The notes beneath the pieces were generated by a model. The model did no database searches. It saw only the letters and a program-made list of their open reading frames with translations, and was not told where the DNA came from. From Ophthalmolycus amberensis (taxonomy: Eukaryota > Chordata > Actinopteri > Perciformes > Zoarcidae), in assembly GCA_024529925.1 (NCBI GenBank), contig JAFEUB010000787.1, positions 881,501 through 945,500 on the forward strand: a stretch of 64,000 nt of DNA, read 5' to 3'. The translations under genes and the position numbers were made by a program. This document shows positions 26,401 to 40,422 of the stretch, in pieces (within the stretch, counting starts at the first letter, position 1; every line of letters starts with the position of its first letter).

Positions 26401-27727
26401 CTGAAAAATACGAGTGCTCTTTATAGATTATTAAGCTTTTTGTTGTTGGTGGAGTCATCCATAGAATTTCATGCTACATTCGGTCTCATTCGGTGTATAA
26501 TTAAGCATTTTGCTTCTTAATTAAAAGTCCCATCACCCCACACTTGGGTGAAAGTTGGCTTGAGGTATGAAGACTGAGTGCAAAACCAGTGTTTAGCCAA
26601 AGTCAGCAGTAATGACTCTTGTCAGTAATACAGTGCGTCATAAAGACATCCTACCAAGCTAAAACCCACAAATTTCCAATTAAAGCACTTGGTGTAAATA
26701 CAAGTAACAGCATCAAAGGACTGCAACCTCTCAGATGTTTTTGACTGCATACAGTAAATTACTAGATAATCTCTTCAACTTCTCTCAACTATGGAGGGTA
26801 TGAGTAGACAAATCAAAGACATGTCTGGCCCTTTAAGAACAACACTGGCTTCTGATCTTGATCCTTGGTCTTCTGTTCTTTGATATAATACGAGATGTAA
26901 CACGATATGATTCATGTGGACGTGTGTGATTTGAAAAGCTCATGTTGTGGGCAAGAGTTTATAGAGCGGATCCATTTCAGTGACCATGTTGACATGAACC
27001 AGGGGTTTGCCCACGCCGTTCTCAGGAGACAAGCCCCGACCTTCACTGAGGATATTGGAATATTTTGAGGGAATTGAACCCGATTTACATAATCTCTGCG
27101 GACGAGGCCGTCAGAAGACTGTCGGTCCATCTCTTGGAGGTCACTGTGTTCGTCATAAAGCTTTGTAGTGGTCGGGCCTCATCGATTTTGTGTGAGGTTT
27201 CAGGGCAGCGCCTCTTGGAGGTGGGTGTTTGTTCCTTTTTTTTCCGAGAAAGGGGACCAAATGTCAGGGTTCTGTTATTGTCGTGAGGGCCGTTATCGTG
27301 TGTGGGAACCCGTCGGGATCCCCTACGAACAGCCCTTGGAACTAGATGGGAATAAGCGGGGCACCAGTAGGAGCAAAATGCTCTTTTTGGTAGAAAATAA
27401 TATCTGAAAGACAATTGATTGAAACGCAGAAGAAGTTAAGCTAAGATGTGGAGGACACGCTTTACTACAGATGGCAGCTTTTCACCTCAGTTGTGGCTTT
27501 TATTTATATTTGTTTGGATTCAGAGTCTTGTGCATGTTTTTTTTATTTTGCGCGTGTGTTTTTCCACGTTACAAAAATCTATAGAAACATCTAAAGGAAG
27601 TGGAGTGGTTAGAGTCATGTGGTCAAGATGTTTGTCAGATCTCTCGGGCTCTCTTTCTAGTTCGGTGTCTTTAGTGCAGCAGCGGTTGTCGTGCTCTCTC
27701 TCTCTCTGTCGTGCTCTCTCTCTGCAA

Positions 27728-27938
<211 letters not shown>

Positions 27939-28679
27939 GTGCACATGACCTTGCAGTGTTGCATCTGGAAAGCCCCCAAAGAAAAGCTGTGCAACACCCT
28001 TACCCAACAGTTTTCTCTTGGCCTCTGTTCTTCCTATTCATCAATATATACACACCTGCAAACACCATTATGTTACCGAGCACCATTGTGCCATGGTTTG
28101 AGTGGGTGTAATTGCAGTGAGATTAAGATACTTGCAGTATCAAAGGGTGTTTGTAGTCATGTAAACACTTGTAGCTCACAAAGTTCAGCTTGTGGCTCTG
28201 TATTGACTTTAAGACTCTGCATAGATTATACTCGGTTGACAGTTTATTCGGTACAGCCGGGGCTGATGCAGTCCAACACAATGGGCTTGCTACAAATTCT
28301 CCCCTCATGAAGGCTATGATTTTGTCGAGGTGTTCACTTAAGCAGGATGTAGTTTGTGGTGTTGTTCGACTGGAGCCTCCAAAATGATCATACAGATCAA
28401 CACCTCTCTATAACAGCTTCAACCGAACAGTACTGTTGTAGTGCATTAGTTTGAGCTCGGCGAACCTAAATAAACTGGCAGCTGAATGTATTTCATATCT
28501 TTGCTTCTCAGAAGCAGAGTTTCTGGAGCCTTCAGCAGAAACTGTAAATATTAAAAAGTTTGACGATTCAGTGTTGAATGTCAATATTGGAATGTTGCCT
28601 TTTTAACTATTGTCAACAAATCAATTATTATTTCCCATTTGCTGCAATACCCCATCCACTAATAATGACGTATCCAGGT

Positions 28680-28935
28680 GTGAAGTACTGGCACATGTGA
28701 GGATTCATGTACTTTAGAGTGGCAAGGATTTGTCAATTAACCAGCAATTATATTGATAATGGATAAATCGTTTTATTGTTTGAAGCAACACTGCAGAATA
28801 TTTTCTGGGTCAAGTTTTGGTCTGTCACTCGGGCTGTTTTAGTCACTACTTTTTAAACATTTTCGAGAAATACCGATGAAACAAAGAATCTGCAGATTAG
28901 TGGATAATGAAACTAATCAACAGTTGTACCTTTTT
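28680..28935. mobile_element. Diverged teleost repeat, GATTAATCG family
   Basis: Contains TTGATAATGGATAAATCGTT and AGTGGATAATGAAACTAATC, typical of the same interspersed family as 10480-10935. Ends not resolved. Confidence 0.35.
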
Positions 28936-30835
28936 ATAAATGTTTTTTTAGTCACACTTTGAGCATTATGGGCCGTAGAAACAGTGTTACATTTTGCTTT
29001 ATGTGGCATTAAAAGGCTGTAAAAAGTCTTAAATGTGTGAATACTTCTGTGTGTCTTCTCTCTCCTTTTCACTCATTCTCATGTACTCTTCTAATCCTAG
29101 CCATCTTTGTTCTGAGTCACATCTCCGATCCTACTGAGCCTCCTCCCCTCACTCTCTCCGGGCAAGTCTTTAGCCTGGTTTCCATTACAGAGCCAAACAC
29201 AACTCTCATCTACTCATTATCCGTCCCGCTCAGTTTCCCCTAAAAAAAAAAAGACATTTTTCTTCTTTTTTTTTCCATCCTGTTGCCAGCGGAGATGATT
29301 TGTCAGTTGTGGCTGAAGCTTCTCGCTAAGCAAACAGTGACTTTTGATACGGCGTTATAAACATTTGGAGTTTGCTCTGGCCCTGGCAAGTCCCACTTGG
29401 CTCTGTCTCTTGTGTGGAAAATGCTATCATGGCTAGATATCCTGCCCTGGTTCTGGCTCAGTGCTATGAGGAACGGGAGTTATACGGGGCAGAGCTGCAC
29501 AGTAAGGTTTGTTCAGAGACAATAGTGTGGCACAGGAGTGGAAGGGAAAGGAAGGGCCACGAGAGTTTTCTTTCCCAAATTCTGGGCGTGTAGTTTTTTT
29601 TAGTTTTAATGAGTTGCAGCAGATTTCTAGTGTCGAAGGGACCAACGCATCAGCAGGTATAATCAGCCACTACTGGGGAAATAGAAATATCCAGGACTGC
29701 AGCCAATGAATATTTTCACTATCTATTCACTTACTCTATAGAATATCCAATTTTGTAGGGAAAGAACACAATAATGCGTTTACTATTCTCTCCACATGCA
29801 CACAGTTAGTGGACACACAACACCCAGTTAGCAGACCATCACACTTAAACACACACTCATAACTGACGCATGTCGAGACTAACACATGTGGATGAGCAGC
29901 GCACGAGTGACATCTCTTAGATACGCAGACGCATGCAAGCAACTTTCCATCCACTGTAAAACAGTGAATTTTGTGCGAACTTGTGGAATTTTGACTGATG
30001 TCCATGTTTCATAACAGACATGCACTATGTACTTTTCAAATGCGCACACTAACAGTGATGCAACATTTTGCCAGTGTCCTTACATTATTATTATTATTTA
30101 TTCAAGAAGTAGATCTTCAACACTTGTTTATTTCCATAAATGATCTTCTCATGCAAGTACAGAAACACTTTCGTGAGTCAGGTAAAAATACTCAGAAACT
30201 CGGCTGCACACGTGTGAACAGTGCCCATGTGAGCGTGCACGTCTTTGCTCATCACTTCACACAATCTATTTTCTGTTTCTCAGTAAGCCTCTCTGGCCGT
30301 TTTTCCGTGATGTCTCAGCTGCACTTTGATTAGCTTTTGTTCGAGGGTGAGAAATCATGAATCGCTGTCGTACTTGGGATTGTTTATCTTGGATGGGAGG
30401 GGATGTACTTCAGAAGCTAAGATTCAAATTAGAAAATAATCACTCTGGAACATCAGTCGGGGGCCAAAAATCGAATCGTTTTTTATCACCCTGACCTCGT
30501 AACATCCTGCCGACCGTATCGGCAGATATTCCTCAGAAATCTACTCCATCTAAGAGAGTTTGGAAAGTTATACCTCTTTTTTTTATTTTGGGGGGCATTT
30601 TTGTCTTTTGATTTGATAGTGACATGAGGAATCCCCCAGTCAGACTCAAACTTAGACCTATATCTCGAGCTACACTGCCATATATAGTAGTTTGATTTAT
30701 GTGTTACCACTCCAGTACAATGTGGGCGTATGCAGTGGCTTTTGGGGTTCCTAAGGCATTAAAAAAAAAAGAATGTAACTGCCAAAGAAACTCTTTCCTG
30801 GTTACTAGACATAATTCAAAGACCTTACTTTCCGT

Positions 30836-30895
30836 AGTTTTCATTGGGACCATTTTCAGCAGTCCCAATAACAGAAAGTAGTTCCAATGAAAACT
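30836..30895. repeat. Imperfect inverted repeat
   Basis: Arms AGTTTTCATTGGGAC (30836-30850) and GTTCCAATGAAAACT (30881-30895) pair with one mismatch, with a smaller GGGAC/GTCCC pair inside. A foldback repeat remnant is the simplest reading. Confidence 0.7.
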
Positions 30896-31832
30896 GTTCG
30901 CAGGCAGCTCTGCACATTGTCTCGTGTAACTGATACTTATTTTCTGGATGGAGATATTGCTGATATGAGCTTTACAAAAGTCATTTCTCTGTGCTTTGAG
31001 AAGTGCAAAGGAAACACTTGAGCGGTGACACAAGTTTCAGTGGTGAACATCTCAAATCCGAGCCGAAAAATATCCAAAACGATCTGCATGAGGAGAGATG
31101 TCGGGAGTGTCAATACACACAGAAGATAAATACCGTCGTGTAACTATACATAACGGATCCGGATGTACCCACAACTGCTGAAAGAAATCTAAACTTGTTG
31201 CCAGTTTATTAAACCAAGCTGAAACTAACAGCCTGCAGTGAATCCGACCTTCATAAAGATTGCGATGTTCGAGTTTTTGTCGGAACCATTTTGTTGATCA
31301 ACTTGATGATGCTGTTGGAGGAGGTAGTCTGTTGAGCTGCTGTGTTGCATTATACAGAGAAGTGTTTCTGTTACATGACATCGCCTCAGTGATATAAACG
31401 AGGTGCGCTGTCCTCCAAACAAACTTCTCTGCTTGGTCTCAAACACGGTCCAGACTTGATGATTTTACTGATGTCGGTAAATATTAGTGTCTGTTTTTCC
31501 AACTTAAAGCCCACATTGCCTACTGGATTACAGTTTGTCCGCATTAGACCGAAATGTTACGACTCTGCCCTCCTTTTCTTTTTTGGTTTGCTGATTAGTC
31601 TTTTCTGATGCACAAAACCACTAATTAGTTTTCATGGAACGGCACTTGGTTCTGTGAATTGTGTGTGTGTGCTGTCTTAACTTCTGCATATTTGGCGTAT
31701 ATATCAATGTTTCTGAGAAGTATGCAAGCAGGGCAGCACGATGAACTGACACATTTATTCGTCATTGAAGGCTTCTTCTGACAGGTTTCCTAGAACACAC
31801 TCATCTCGATCAGCGTTTGTAACCCCACAACT

Positions 31833-31873
31833 TGTGTGTGTGTGTGCGCGCGTGTGCGTGTGTGCGTGCGCGC
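31833..31873. repeat. Alternating purine-pyrimidine tract
   Basis: TG repeats pass into GCGCGCGTGTGCGTGTGTGC and GTGCGCGC, about 41 bp of alternating purine and pyrimidine. Confidence 0.85.
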
Positions 31874-33763
31874 TTCCCACATCCTCCACGATGCCACAGT
31901 TAGAGTTGATTGTGAATGTGATCTGATCTCCTGGCTGCCTGTCTGTACTCCACCGATGCACACGTATCAGAAATCAAAGACCGAGAAAGAGCTGATCTGA
32001 AAGAAAACCACTCTTAAACATTACACAAACTGCACAAAAGTAAACCTGAAACACATTTCGTAGTAAGTTACATTCATGTTACAAAATACAACACTGGTTG
32101 ATTTAAGGGATGTCGTTTATGTTGGGTTTCATGTGATCACAGCTGCAGGACTGTGGACTCTGTGGACGTAATCCTGATCCAACAAAAATGTGAAGGCCGC
32201 AGAGAATAGGTAAAATATTCTTCTGTGAGGCCTTTAACTTTCTTTTTTTAGGTTATCATGTTTTGTGTCTACTTTCCAAATCAAGAGACTCGACACACAC
32301 CACTGATCTAACCTTTACTGCATTAATACTGTTGATATTCTAGTTTGTTTTCGAATCTTTAAACTTTCTAAAAGCATTAAAGTTAAAGTACATGAATAAA
32401 CATTAATAAAAAGGCGTGAACATTTTATTGAAAATATTTAAACATTAACTATTTATTAGTACTGTCTCTATCAAAACAGCGGCTCCCTCATTTTCAACAT
32501 TATTATTAATAACATAAGAATAATCTTTAACACCACATCCATAACTTTAACGAGTCTATTGCAGCACAGAGCAAAGGTTCCGTGAGTCGGATCCACGGAC
32601 AAGACTGCAAACTGGTTTGCAATTAAGGATTTAAAATTCACTTGTCACTTTTTGCATATTAGCAGAGCTCAGCGGGCGGACATGCTGCTCCGCCAGAAAC
32701 ATCTCAAAATGCATGTTCTGGCAGTAAGTTCGTTACAATCGCCTCAATGTCGGCGTCGGAAAAACCAACCGTCGATCCATTCCTTCCGTCGTCGATATAT
32801 GATCCGATCGCCAACCGGTTGTTGTTTTATATGCGTTTTCTGCCATTGTATGCCACCAACTTGGCTTTAGATCTGATTAATTGCTGCATTACAGGCAAAG
32901 GAGAAAAGTTAAACCACCCTGTCGTGGAGGAAACGCTGGGATCAGAGAATCTATTTCTGTCCCACCAAGTATGGGGGGGGAAACCTCAGGAGTGTTTGTC
33001 TGTGTGACACAAACAGCAGGTGGTGGAGTCTGGCGGGGTGAAAACAATGGCAGCTGCTACAGATCACCATAGTGTTAGCTTCAGCTTCAGCTATTGTATA
33101 AACACGTTGAACAGTCTCTCTTCACAAACGTATCAAATGTTAATACAGTAGCCACCATCCAATTTACAATAGATCTGCGTGGACCGACGAGCCGTAGCCT
33201 TCCTAAAGTTAAGACACTAAACAAACATAAATCCCATATTTACATCCCATTTTTGTTTTTGTTCCCTTGAGGTTTAACTGGAGCACTTTTAATTACATCT
33301 TCTCATTGTTCGACACTTTATGACACCTGAACCAACTCCTGATATTCGCTTAACGGTAGCGGATGGAAAGACGCTTTTATTTACATTTTCCTCTTTGTCT
33401 GTAAATTATGTGTTCAATTTGAATGTAAACTTGACGAGTGTGGTTCAGCTGAAGAAATAAGAGATACAAGGCTCCGGCTACACAAACGGCTATCAGAGTC
33501 CTTTCACAGGTTTGTTTGACGATAAGAAAAATGAAGACCAGACTTATCCTTTAAGTACGCAGCAGGAAAAAGAAACGCATCAATGATCACAACCCGAAAC
33601 CAGGGGAAGTACAGACAGATGTGTCGGTCAAGGTCTCCTCTGCCTGATAAGGCCCTGATGTGTGTTTCTTGTGTGTAGGGTAATTGTGCATACACACTTT
33701 CCAAAATCTCTCCTGAGACCACTTTGGTAACCCTGCAGAGTTTTATGGTCGGTCCAGCGCGCT

Positions 33764-33786
33764 CACACACACACACACACACACAC
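33764..33786. repeat. (CA)n microsatellite
   Basis: About 11 CA units. Confidence 0.9.
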
Positions 33787-34009
33787 CCCTGACAGCGTTG
33801 GCTATACTGACCCTCGGAGGGATAGTGGAATGTTGAGTGTCAGTCAGTTGCCGCGGCGACGGCCTTGAGAAAGGGACCCTGGGAAGATCGTTTTGGACTC
33901 CAAACATCCTGTGTGTCACCAGAGTGTGTGTGTGCGTGCTCAAACTGTAGATGTGTTTGTGACTGTGTGGGTGAGAGGTTGCATGGCTCCATCTCTGTTT
34001 GTAAGCTAC

Positions 34010-34122
<113 letters not shown>

Positions 34123-34479
34123 TGAATAATGCAGTATAACACATGTTAACTAAAATCTGTGCTAAATAAGTAGGGAAAAACATGACATGAGAAATACAGT
34201 CAACATAATATGAAAAGCCAACATGTCGGCCGTATTGTCACTGTTCTATCGCTGTGTTTCATATTCACAATATCAGTCCTGTGTGTGTTGTGAAGTTGAA
34301 ACACAGTAGTGAAAGTTGACTCAATGTGAAAAGTGGTTACAGGGTCATATTACTGACGCAGATCAACATCAGCTTGTGTTGCACATTGATGTTGTATCGG
34401 TACTAGTACAGCAGCCAGAGTGTTGGTTATCTGGCAGTTGTTTAAATATAGTACTACAACTAACACTTTCATTATGAGT

Positions 34480-34860
34480 TGATCTGTTGATTTCTTTTTT
34501 TTAATTTATGGGAAATTGTTTCGTATTGAAAATGTCAACATGTACGTTATAATTTCCCAAAGCCCGATGTTTGACAAAAACGGTCCAACACTCAAAAGAT
34601 ATTTCCTCCACAATGATATAAATCCCAGTGGAATGACGTCTATATCACAATCTGCCGTCTTAATATTGAAAACACTCTTGCTGTGCAGCAGAAATATTGT
34701 TGAAACCACAGAAATTAATTGTATCTTCTTTAAGTTGGCAAAAAGGGTTTTTTCTGGCGATCCCAAAGTTTCTAAAGATGACCGGCTGAATTTTGGGGAA
34801 ATGTATAAAAACAAAATGATACCTCTAATTTATTCCATCATACGGTTTGAATGAAGAGCT
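34480..34860. mobile_element. Diverged teleost interspersed repeat
   Basis: Phrases AATTTCCCAAAGCCCGATG, ACGGTCCAACACTC and AATGATATAAA recur in modified form at 36600-36790 (AATTTCCCAAAGCACACGATG, AACAGTCCAAAACCTAAAG, AATGATATAAAAC), showing two copies of one family. The class is not certain. Confidence 0.45.
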
Positions 34861-35656
34861 TCAACAAGCTGATAGGGACAACGTGTGATACTGTCGGACT
34901 ACTTTCTAATCTCAAAGCTACCAGAAGAGGAAATTAAAGGAAACTGGAGTTCAAGGAATTAAAAGATGGATCACCAAATCTAACTTATCTAATGTAGAAC
35001 TTTCAGTTTGTTTGTGTGTCATGTGTTAATAGTGTAAATAGGTCATCAACACATCCTAACATGTAGTTACTGTGGTTGATAATAACTGGCATTCATTACA
35101 TGTAAACAGGCCAACAGAGCCATGAAAGCAAAAGAACGCAGCGCTGTATTTGTACTTTAGTATCTGCGTGGTACTTCGCCCTGAAGCTTGGAGCAGTAGC
35201 CTTTGTCTGGTGCCACTTCAGCGCTGTCACAGTGGCAGGATGAGCAGCAGCACTATGGGGCCGTAGACGCACACACAGAGGAGCAGTAACTTAAGACGTT
35301 AATGAAACGTTTCCTCAAGGTTTCACTGTCCATTCAGCGACTCATCGCGCTCACGCTCTGTGACTGTCGTCTGTTCTTTCTGTTTCTCCCTCAGCCTGTC
35401 GAGCATTTGTATGTGGAGGAGGGCGACGGCAGGACGAGTCTCGTTAGCTGTTGTTTTCGGCGGTCTCTATAGTGAAGGATGAAGTTGCAGTCTAGTTACT
35501 CCAAAAACCTGTCGCACTCACACCGGCACACCAGAGTCACGGCTTCAACATGAGTAGAAATGTGTCTGACTCACATTTGAAGCCCTGGTTCTTGGCACTG
35601 ATGAAGTAAACATTGTTATTGGTTTTTAGGGGCCCCAGGACACAAACATATAAAAG

Positions 35657-35674
35657 CCCCCCCCCCCCCCCCCC
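35657..35674. repeat. Poly-C run of 18
   Basis: Eighteen consecutive C, following AAAAG. Its length is likely to vary and to be error-prone in sequencing. Confidence 0.9.
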
Positions 35675-36499
35675 TTTACATAGGAGCAAGACCAAAGACT
35701 GTAAAAGTTGCCAAACGATCTTGTTTAGTCGTCTTTGTGGTGGTTTTGGATCTCTTTGTGATTCTTTCTTGCTCGGATTGTATTCGTTATTATGCGCTTT
35801 GCGTCTCTTTGTACCGTTTTGGGTCTGGAGTGCATGTCTTCATGGTCGTTTCGTGACTCTCTGAAGTCGTTACCTTTGGCGCCTCTCTGTGGTCATTGTG
35901 CGTCTTTGCTCTGGTTTTGAGTTTCTTTAGTCTTTTTGCGTCTTTTGTGTTTGTTTTGTCTCATTTTCAAGTTGTTTGTTTTCTTTCTTGTATCTCCGTG
36001 TGGTCGTTTTTACAACACACTTTTCACACAGTTCATTTACGCTCACACATTTCTCTCACATTGCCTGGTTCTGTTGTGTAAGGACACATTCTTCTAGTTA
36101 TATGCAGAAAAGGAATATGTGTGTGCGTGTCTCTCTCGAGGGAGTATTACAGACTACTTGCAGTTTTAGGAAATGTGCTGTGGGCTTGAACTTGCTCCCC
36201 TGATAAAGTTGATTCACAGAAAGCAGGCGTGTTATGCTGTTGCTCAACCAGTCAGACATCTGCTGCCTGTGGTTTTTTTTTCTCCTTTTTTTTCCCACCA
36301 CAGGCACATATGGTTCCTCAAAGATGCTCTTAGTCAGAAACTCATTCACAATCTCACAATAAATTCCTCTCAATGAGTGTGCTCACCATCGTCTCGTTAG
36401 CTGTTTATGATGTTGATGGTGAAGCTTTAACTCACTTCCTTTATCTTCCTCTTCTCATTCTAATTTATTTTGGCGTGAACTAGATGCATGTTAACCAGC

Positions 36500-36790
36500 G
36501 ATGTCCAAAAAGAAGGAAACTGGTTTGTGCTTGAAGTTAGAAGTTGATGTTAGAAGTAACGGTTGTTTTCATCATCCATTAATATCTCCATTTTCTTTTT
36601 TTATTTCTCAATGAAGCGCCTATAAATTGTGACAATTTCCCAAAGCACACGATGAGGTCGTCAAATGTCTTCTTTTGTCCGAAAACAGTCCAAAACCTAA
36701 AGATGTTCAGTTTAATGATATAAAACGGTAAAAGCTGCAAATCCTCACATTTTGAGAAGTTGATATGAAGCGAATATTTGAATTATGCCA
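36500..36790. mobile_element. Diverged teleost interspersed repeat
   Basis: Second copy of the family at 34480-34860, with CAATTTCCCAAAGCACACG, AAACAGTCCAAAACCTAAAG and TTCAGTTTAATGATATAAAA. Confidence 0.45.
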
Positions 36791-36806
36791 ATCGACGGAG
36801 CGATCT

Positions 36807-36832
36807 TGTGTGTGTGTGTGTGTGTGTGTGTG
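36807..36832. repeat. (TG)n microsatellite
   Basis: About 13 TG units. A (CA)n run follows at 37037-37059. Confidence 0.9.
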
Positions 36833-37281
36833 AGATTATCATAGACATTCCTCAGGCTCACACACTGTCACATGGACTCAAGCTCATCCGGTGCACAAAG
36901 CCCTGGAATCCGTCCTCCCTGCTCTTTCTTCTGCTCCTCATCCCTCCCTTTTCTCCCACCCAACGCCGCATCTTTCACTGTCTCGTCTGTTTCCTTTTGC
37001 TGCTTCTGCTCTCTCACGTTACTCCCCCCCCACCTCCACACACACACACACACACACACTTTTGCTGTTATTCTCTCTTAGCATACATTTGTGGAGTTGA
37101 TGTAGCTTGTTAGCCTCCGCTGTGTACCGGAGAAAGTTAAGTGCACTTCACTTTAATTGCGTGTAGTTTAATTTGAGGGGACTCCATCCTGGGCTTGGCT
37201 GTGGTTCTGGTAAAGGAAAGATATTGTGGTTCATAGTCGAAAATTAATCAGTGACGGATCAATCAAAGATCCTATATTAAC

Positions 37282-39370
37282 CAGTGGTGTATAAAGTACT
37301 CAAAAGCCATACTTGAGTAAAAGTAAAGATACCTCACTGGAAAATGACTCCAGTAAAAGTCACCTATTAGAATACTACTTGAGTAAAAGTCTTAAAGTAT
37401 CTGATATTTATTGTACTTAAGTATCAAAAGTAATTTTCTGATATTAAATGTACTTAAGTATTGAAAGTAAAAGTACAAGCAAATGCTGTTCATAAAAAAG
37501 CAAAGGGTCAGAATTTTGAGAATTATGAAGTTTATTCTTTTAAGTGCTGTGGCACCATGACCAAGGACATGAGCTGTGTTGAACATAATTGGGTTGGCTG
37601 TGATCCATTCAGGAGCAACAATGTTCAACATAATATATTGTACATAAGTATACTTTTGCATCTACTATGAACTTATCATCATAATTCTCCGAAAAGCAAT
37701 ATGAAACTATGAAGTAGTTGTAACAGTGCGTTCATAAGTATGCTCATTCCGACTAGAGGATGTAGAGGGCCAATGCATAATATTGTGTTCAGCTAAAAAT
37801 ATCCACTTGATGCATCAGGTCAGTGTTTTGAGAAAGGACGCCTGCCTTGTAAACTCCTATGGGCCTGATTTGTACAATAGGCAAAGGTTTTGCTCAAACT
37901 GAATCTGCAATTGGGCGACTGCTACCATCAAAACTCCATCTGATCATCCACAACATGACTCAGATATCAAAACATGATCAACACTAAAGCAACACCGAAA
38001 GTAACAACCCAGTCATTACTTGAAACTGAAAAATGTCCTGTTCATCTTCAGAAGACTATTCTATTAGAATGTAAAGAAGTTACATTGTATTAGAATGTAA
38101 AGAAGTTACATTCTAATGGAATGTAAAGAAGTTACGTTGTATTACAATGTATTCTTTACATTGTATTAGAATGTATTCTTTACATTCTAATGGAATGTAA
38201 AGAAGTTACATTGTATTAGAATGTAAAGAAGTTACATTGTATTAGAATGTAAAGAAGTTACATTGTATTAGAATGTATTCTTTACATTGTAATGGAATGT
38301 AAAGAAGTTACATTGTATTAGAATGTAAAGAAGTTACATTGTATTAGAATGTATTCTTTACATTGTAATGGAATGTAAAGAAGTTACATTGTATTAGAAT
38401 GTAAAGAAGTTACATTGTATTAGAATGTATTCTTTACATTCTAATGGAATGTAAAGAAGTTACATTGTATTCGAATGTAACTTCTTTACATTCAATTAGA
38501 ATGTAAAGAAGCTACAGTGTATAGAATGATTCTATTGAAGTTATTCCTTTTTTAAATGTTTTAGACGAGTCACGAATCACTTTAAAAGAGTGATTATAGC
38601 TGATTTAACTTGCAGACATGAGATTGATCTTCTCATGTCACTCTCTTTATACAATGATATAAATTCATCCCCGTTTTATTGATATCTTACGAAAAGTCAC
38701 TCATTTTTCGTGCGTTTTTCCTGCAAAAGTCCAGCAACATGAGTCTGTTTTGGCTTGTTACATGCATGGTTTAGGAAAAGATCGTAGTTTGCGTTAAAAT
38801 ATCTACGGAAGTGGCGTTGCTTAAGTACGGAAGTCACGTCACAAATAAATCAACATTGGCTTCTCGTTTCACACACGGCACAAACTGCGGCCTCCTGGAG
38901 GAAACACCAGTGTTTGTTTGACCCATCCACCTCTCCTCATCCCACCCGTCCTGTGTGGAATTCTACTCATGTAGTCGCCCGCTAGCTTATAGCATGTAGC
39001 ATCCTGGGCATCACTGGGAATCACAACACCGCGGCTTTGAGAGCACTTGTTTGCGCATTAACGTGATTAACCAATGATTTAACTTGCAAGCTCGGACCAC
39101 TGATTCACCAAACCTGCTTGCTTGCAGTCTGTGTTCCACCACAGTCACCGATGCTGGTCTCGTGATTCATTTTGTTTCTAAAGATAGATTTGATTTTGTA
39201 GCGAGTAACGAAGGTTTCAGGGGAAATGTATCGGAGTCAAAGTATCAGTTTTCTTTGCAAAATGTAGTCAAGTAAAAGTCAACAGAAATATAAAAAGTAA
39301 AGTACAGATATCCAAAAAACGACTGAAGTACAGTAACGAAGTATTTCTACTTCGTTACTGTACACCACTG
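37282..39370. mobile_element. 2.1-kb non-autonomous hAT-like element with perfect 8-bp duplication
   Basis: The flanks ATATTAAC (37274-37281) and ATATTAAC (39371-39378) are identical, as for an 8-bp hAT target duplication. The ends CAGTGGTGTATAAAGTACT and, inverted, CAGTGGTGTACAGTAACG share the first 11 bases. Subterminal zones carry many ACTTGAGTAAAAGT-type motifs in both orientations. No transposase frame is visible. The interior holds the minisatellite at 38060-38521. Confidence 0.8.
38060..38521. repeat. Palindromic minisatellite in the hAT-like element
   Basis: A unit of about 25-26 bp, AGAATGTAAAGAAGTTACAT plus TGTATT, is tandemly repeated. It is interspersed with inverted pieces (TTCTTTACATTCTAATGGAA), so AATGTAAAGAA and TTCTTTACATT alternate. 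A higher-order period of about 75 bp is visible between about 38268 and 38440. The array spans about 460 bp. Confidence 0.9.
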
Positions 39371-39473
39371 ATATTAACAACGTACTGTGTCATAGGAAAC
39401 TCAATTTTAACTTTATATAAAGTGAATACTTAAGTAAAGCTGCAACAATTGGTAATGCACACGAAGCCAACAT

Positions 39474-39640
39474 ATCAATTCAATTCAATTCAATTTATTT
39501 TTGTATAGCCCAAAATTACAAATTTGCCTCAGAGGGCTTTACAATATGTACACATTTGACATCCTCTTGTCCCGGAACTATCACACACACACACAATAGT
39601 TATGAACCCTAAATAGGAGTTGCTGGCTCTCTTGTCTCGA
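39474..39640. mobile_element. Teleost dispersed repeat fragment, (AATTC)n head
   Basis: Starts with repeats of CAATT followed by ATTTTTGTATAGCCCAAAAT and TTGCCTCAGAGGGCTTTACA. This is a common teleost repeat end. The fragment is short and its class is not certain. Confidence 0.5.
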
Positions 39641-40422
39641 CACATATTTTTTATTATGTCAACCAGCCTTCATTTCAGACGTGACCTATGACCCAACATG
39701 CCACAGGCCCGCACACATGGCTGACCAAGTCATCCATCCGTGCGTGTGGTTATGCCGCCGGCTCTGTTGGCACTCGTTTGCTTAAGGGTGCTCGAAAGGC
39801 ACCGCTTTATTAGTGACGTGTGATTAGTTTGAGCTTGAGTCTCTGTAGTTGTGCAGCCATGGATGTGCACACACACACACACACCAGCCTGCTTCAGGTC
39901 CACCTGCATGGGACAGGACTTTAAAGCGAGCTCCTAACACCTGTTGAAAGAATCTCACTGACGGTTTTGTTGGTGGTTCGACGTGCAGAAAAGGTCACAA
40001 GCCTGACTTAAAGTCCCAGTATGTGGAGTTCATTCTGTGCCTCAGGTCAGCCCCTCATATCTCACTCTTCAATTCCATAGTTTGTTCTGGTGGGGTAGAC
40101 CTCGGAGCGCCGCCACGAGAGCTCCCATCATGCTCCTCTTCCATATAGTTCCCTGCCTTCTCTCTCACTAAGGGAGGCTTCACACTCACACACGAGACTG
40201 TACACATGAATACCCTTTCACATGGTCACTCACCTTGGACTCATTTCCTCATTACAAAAACAGGCTTTTGAAAAGACATTTAACTGTGAAAGAGATTATA
40301 ATTGCACTCACTCACTCGCTCTCCTCCTTCCTTTGTTTCAGGGTTTTTTTTCAGTGCCTTTTCGTGTCCCCTTTCTCCAGACTACCGCCTGACAGTCGTC
40401 GTGTCTTTATTGTGTGTTTCAG

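Noticed and set aside
38060..38521. CRISPR-like array of repeats
   Set aside because: Units are contiguous or overlapping without unique spacers, include inverted pieces, and lie in a vertebrate transposon.
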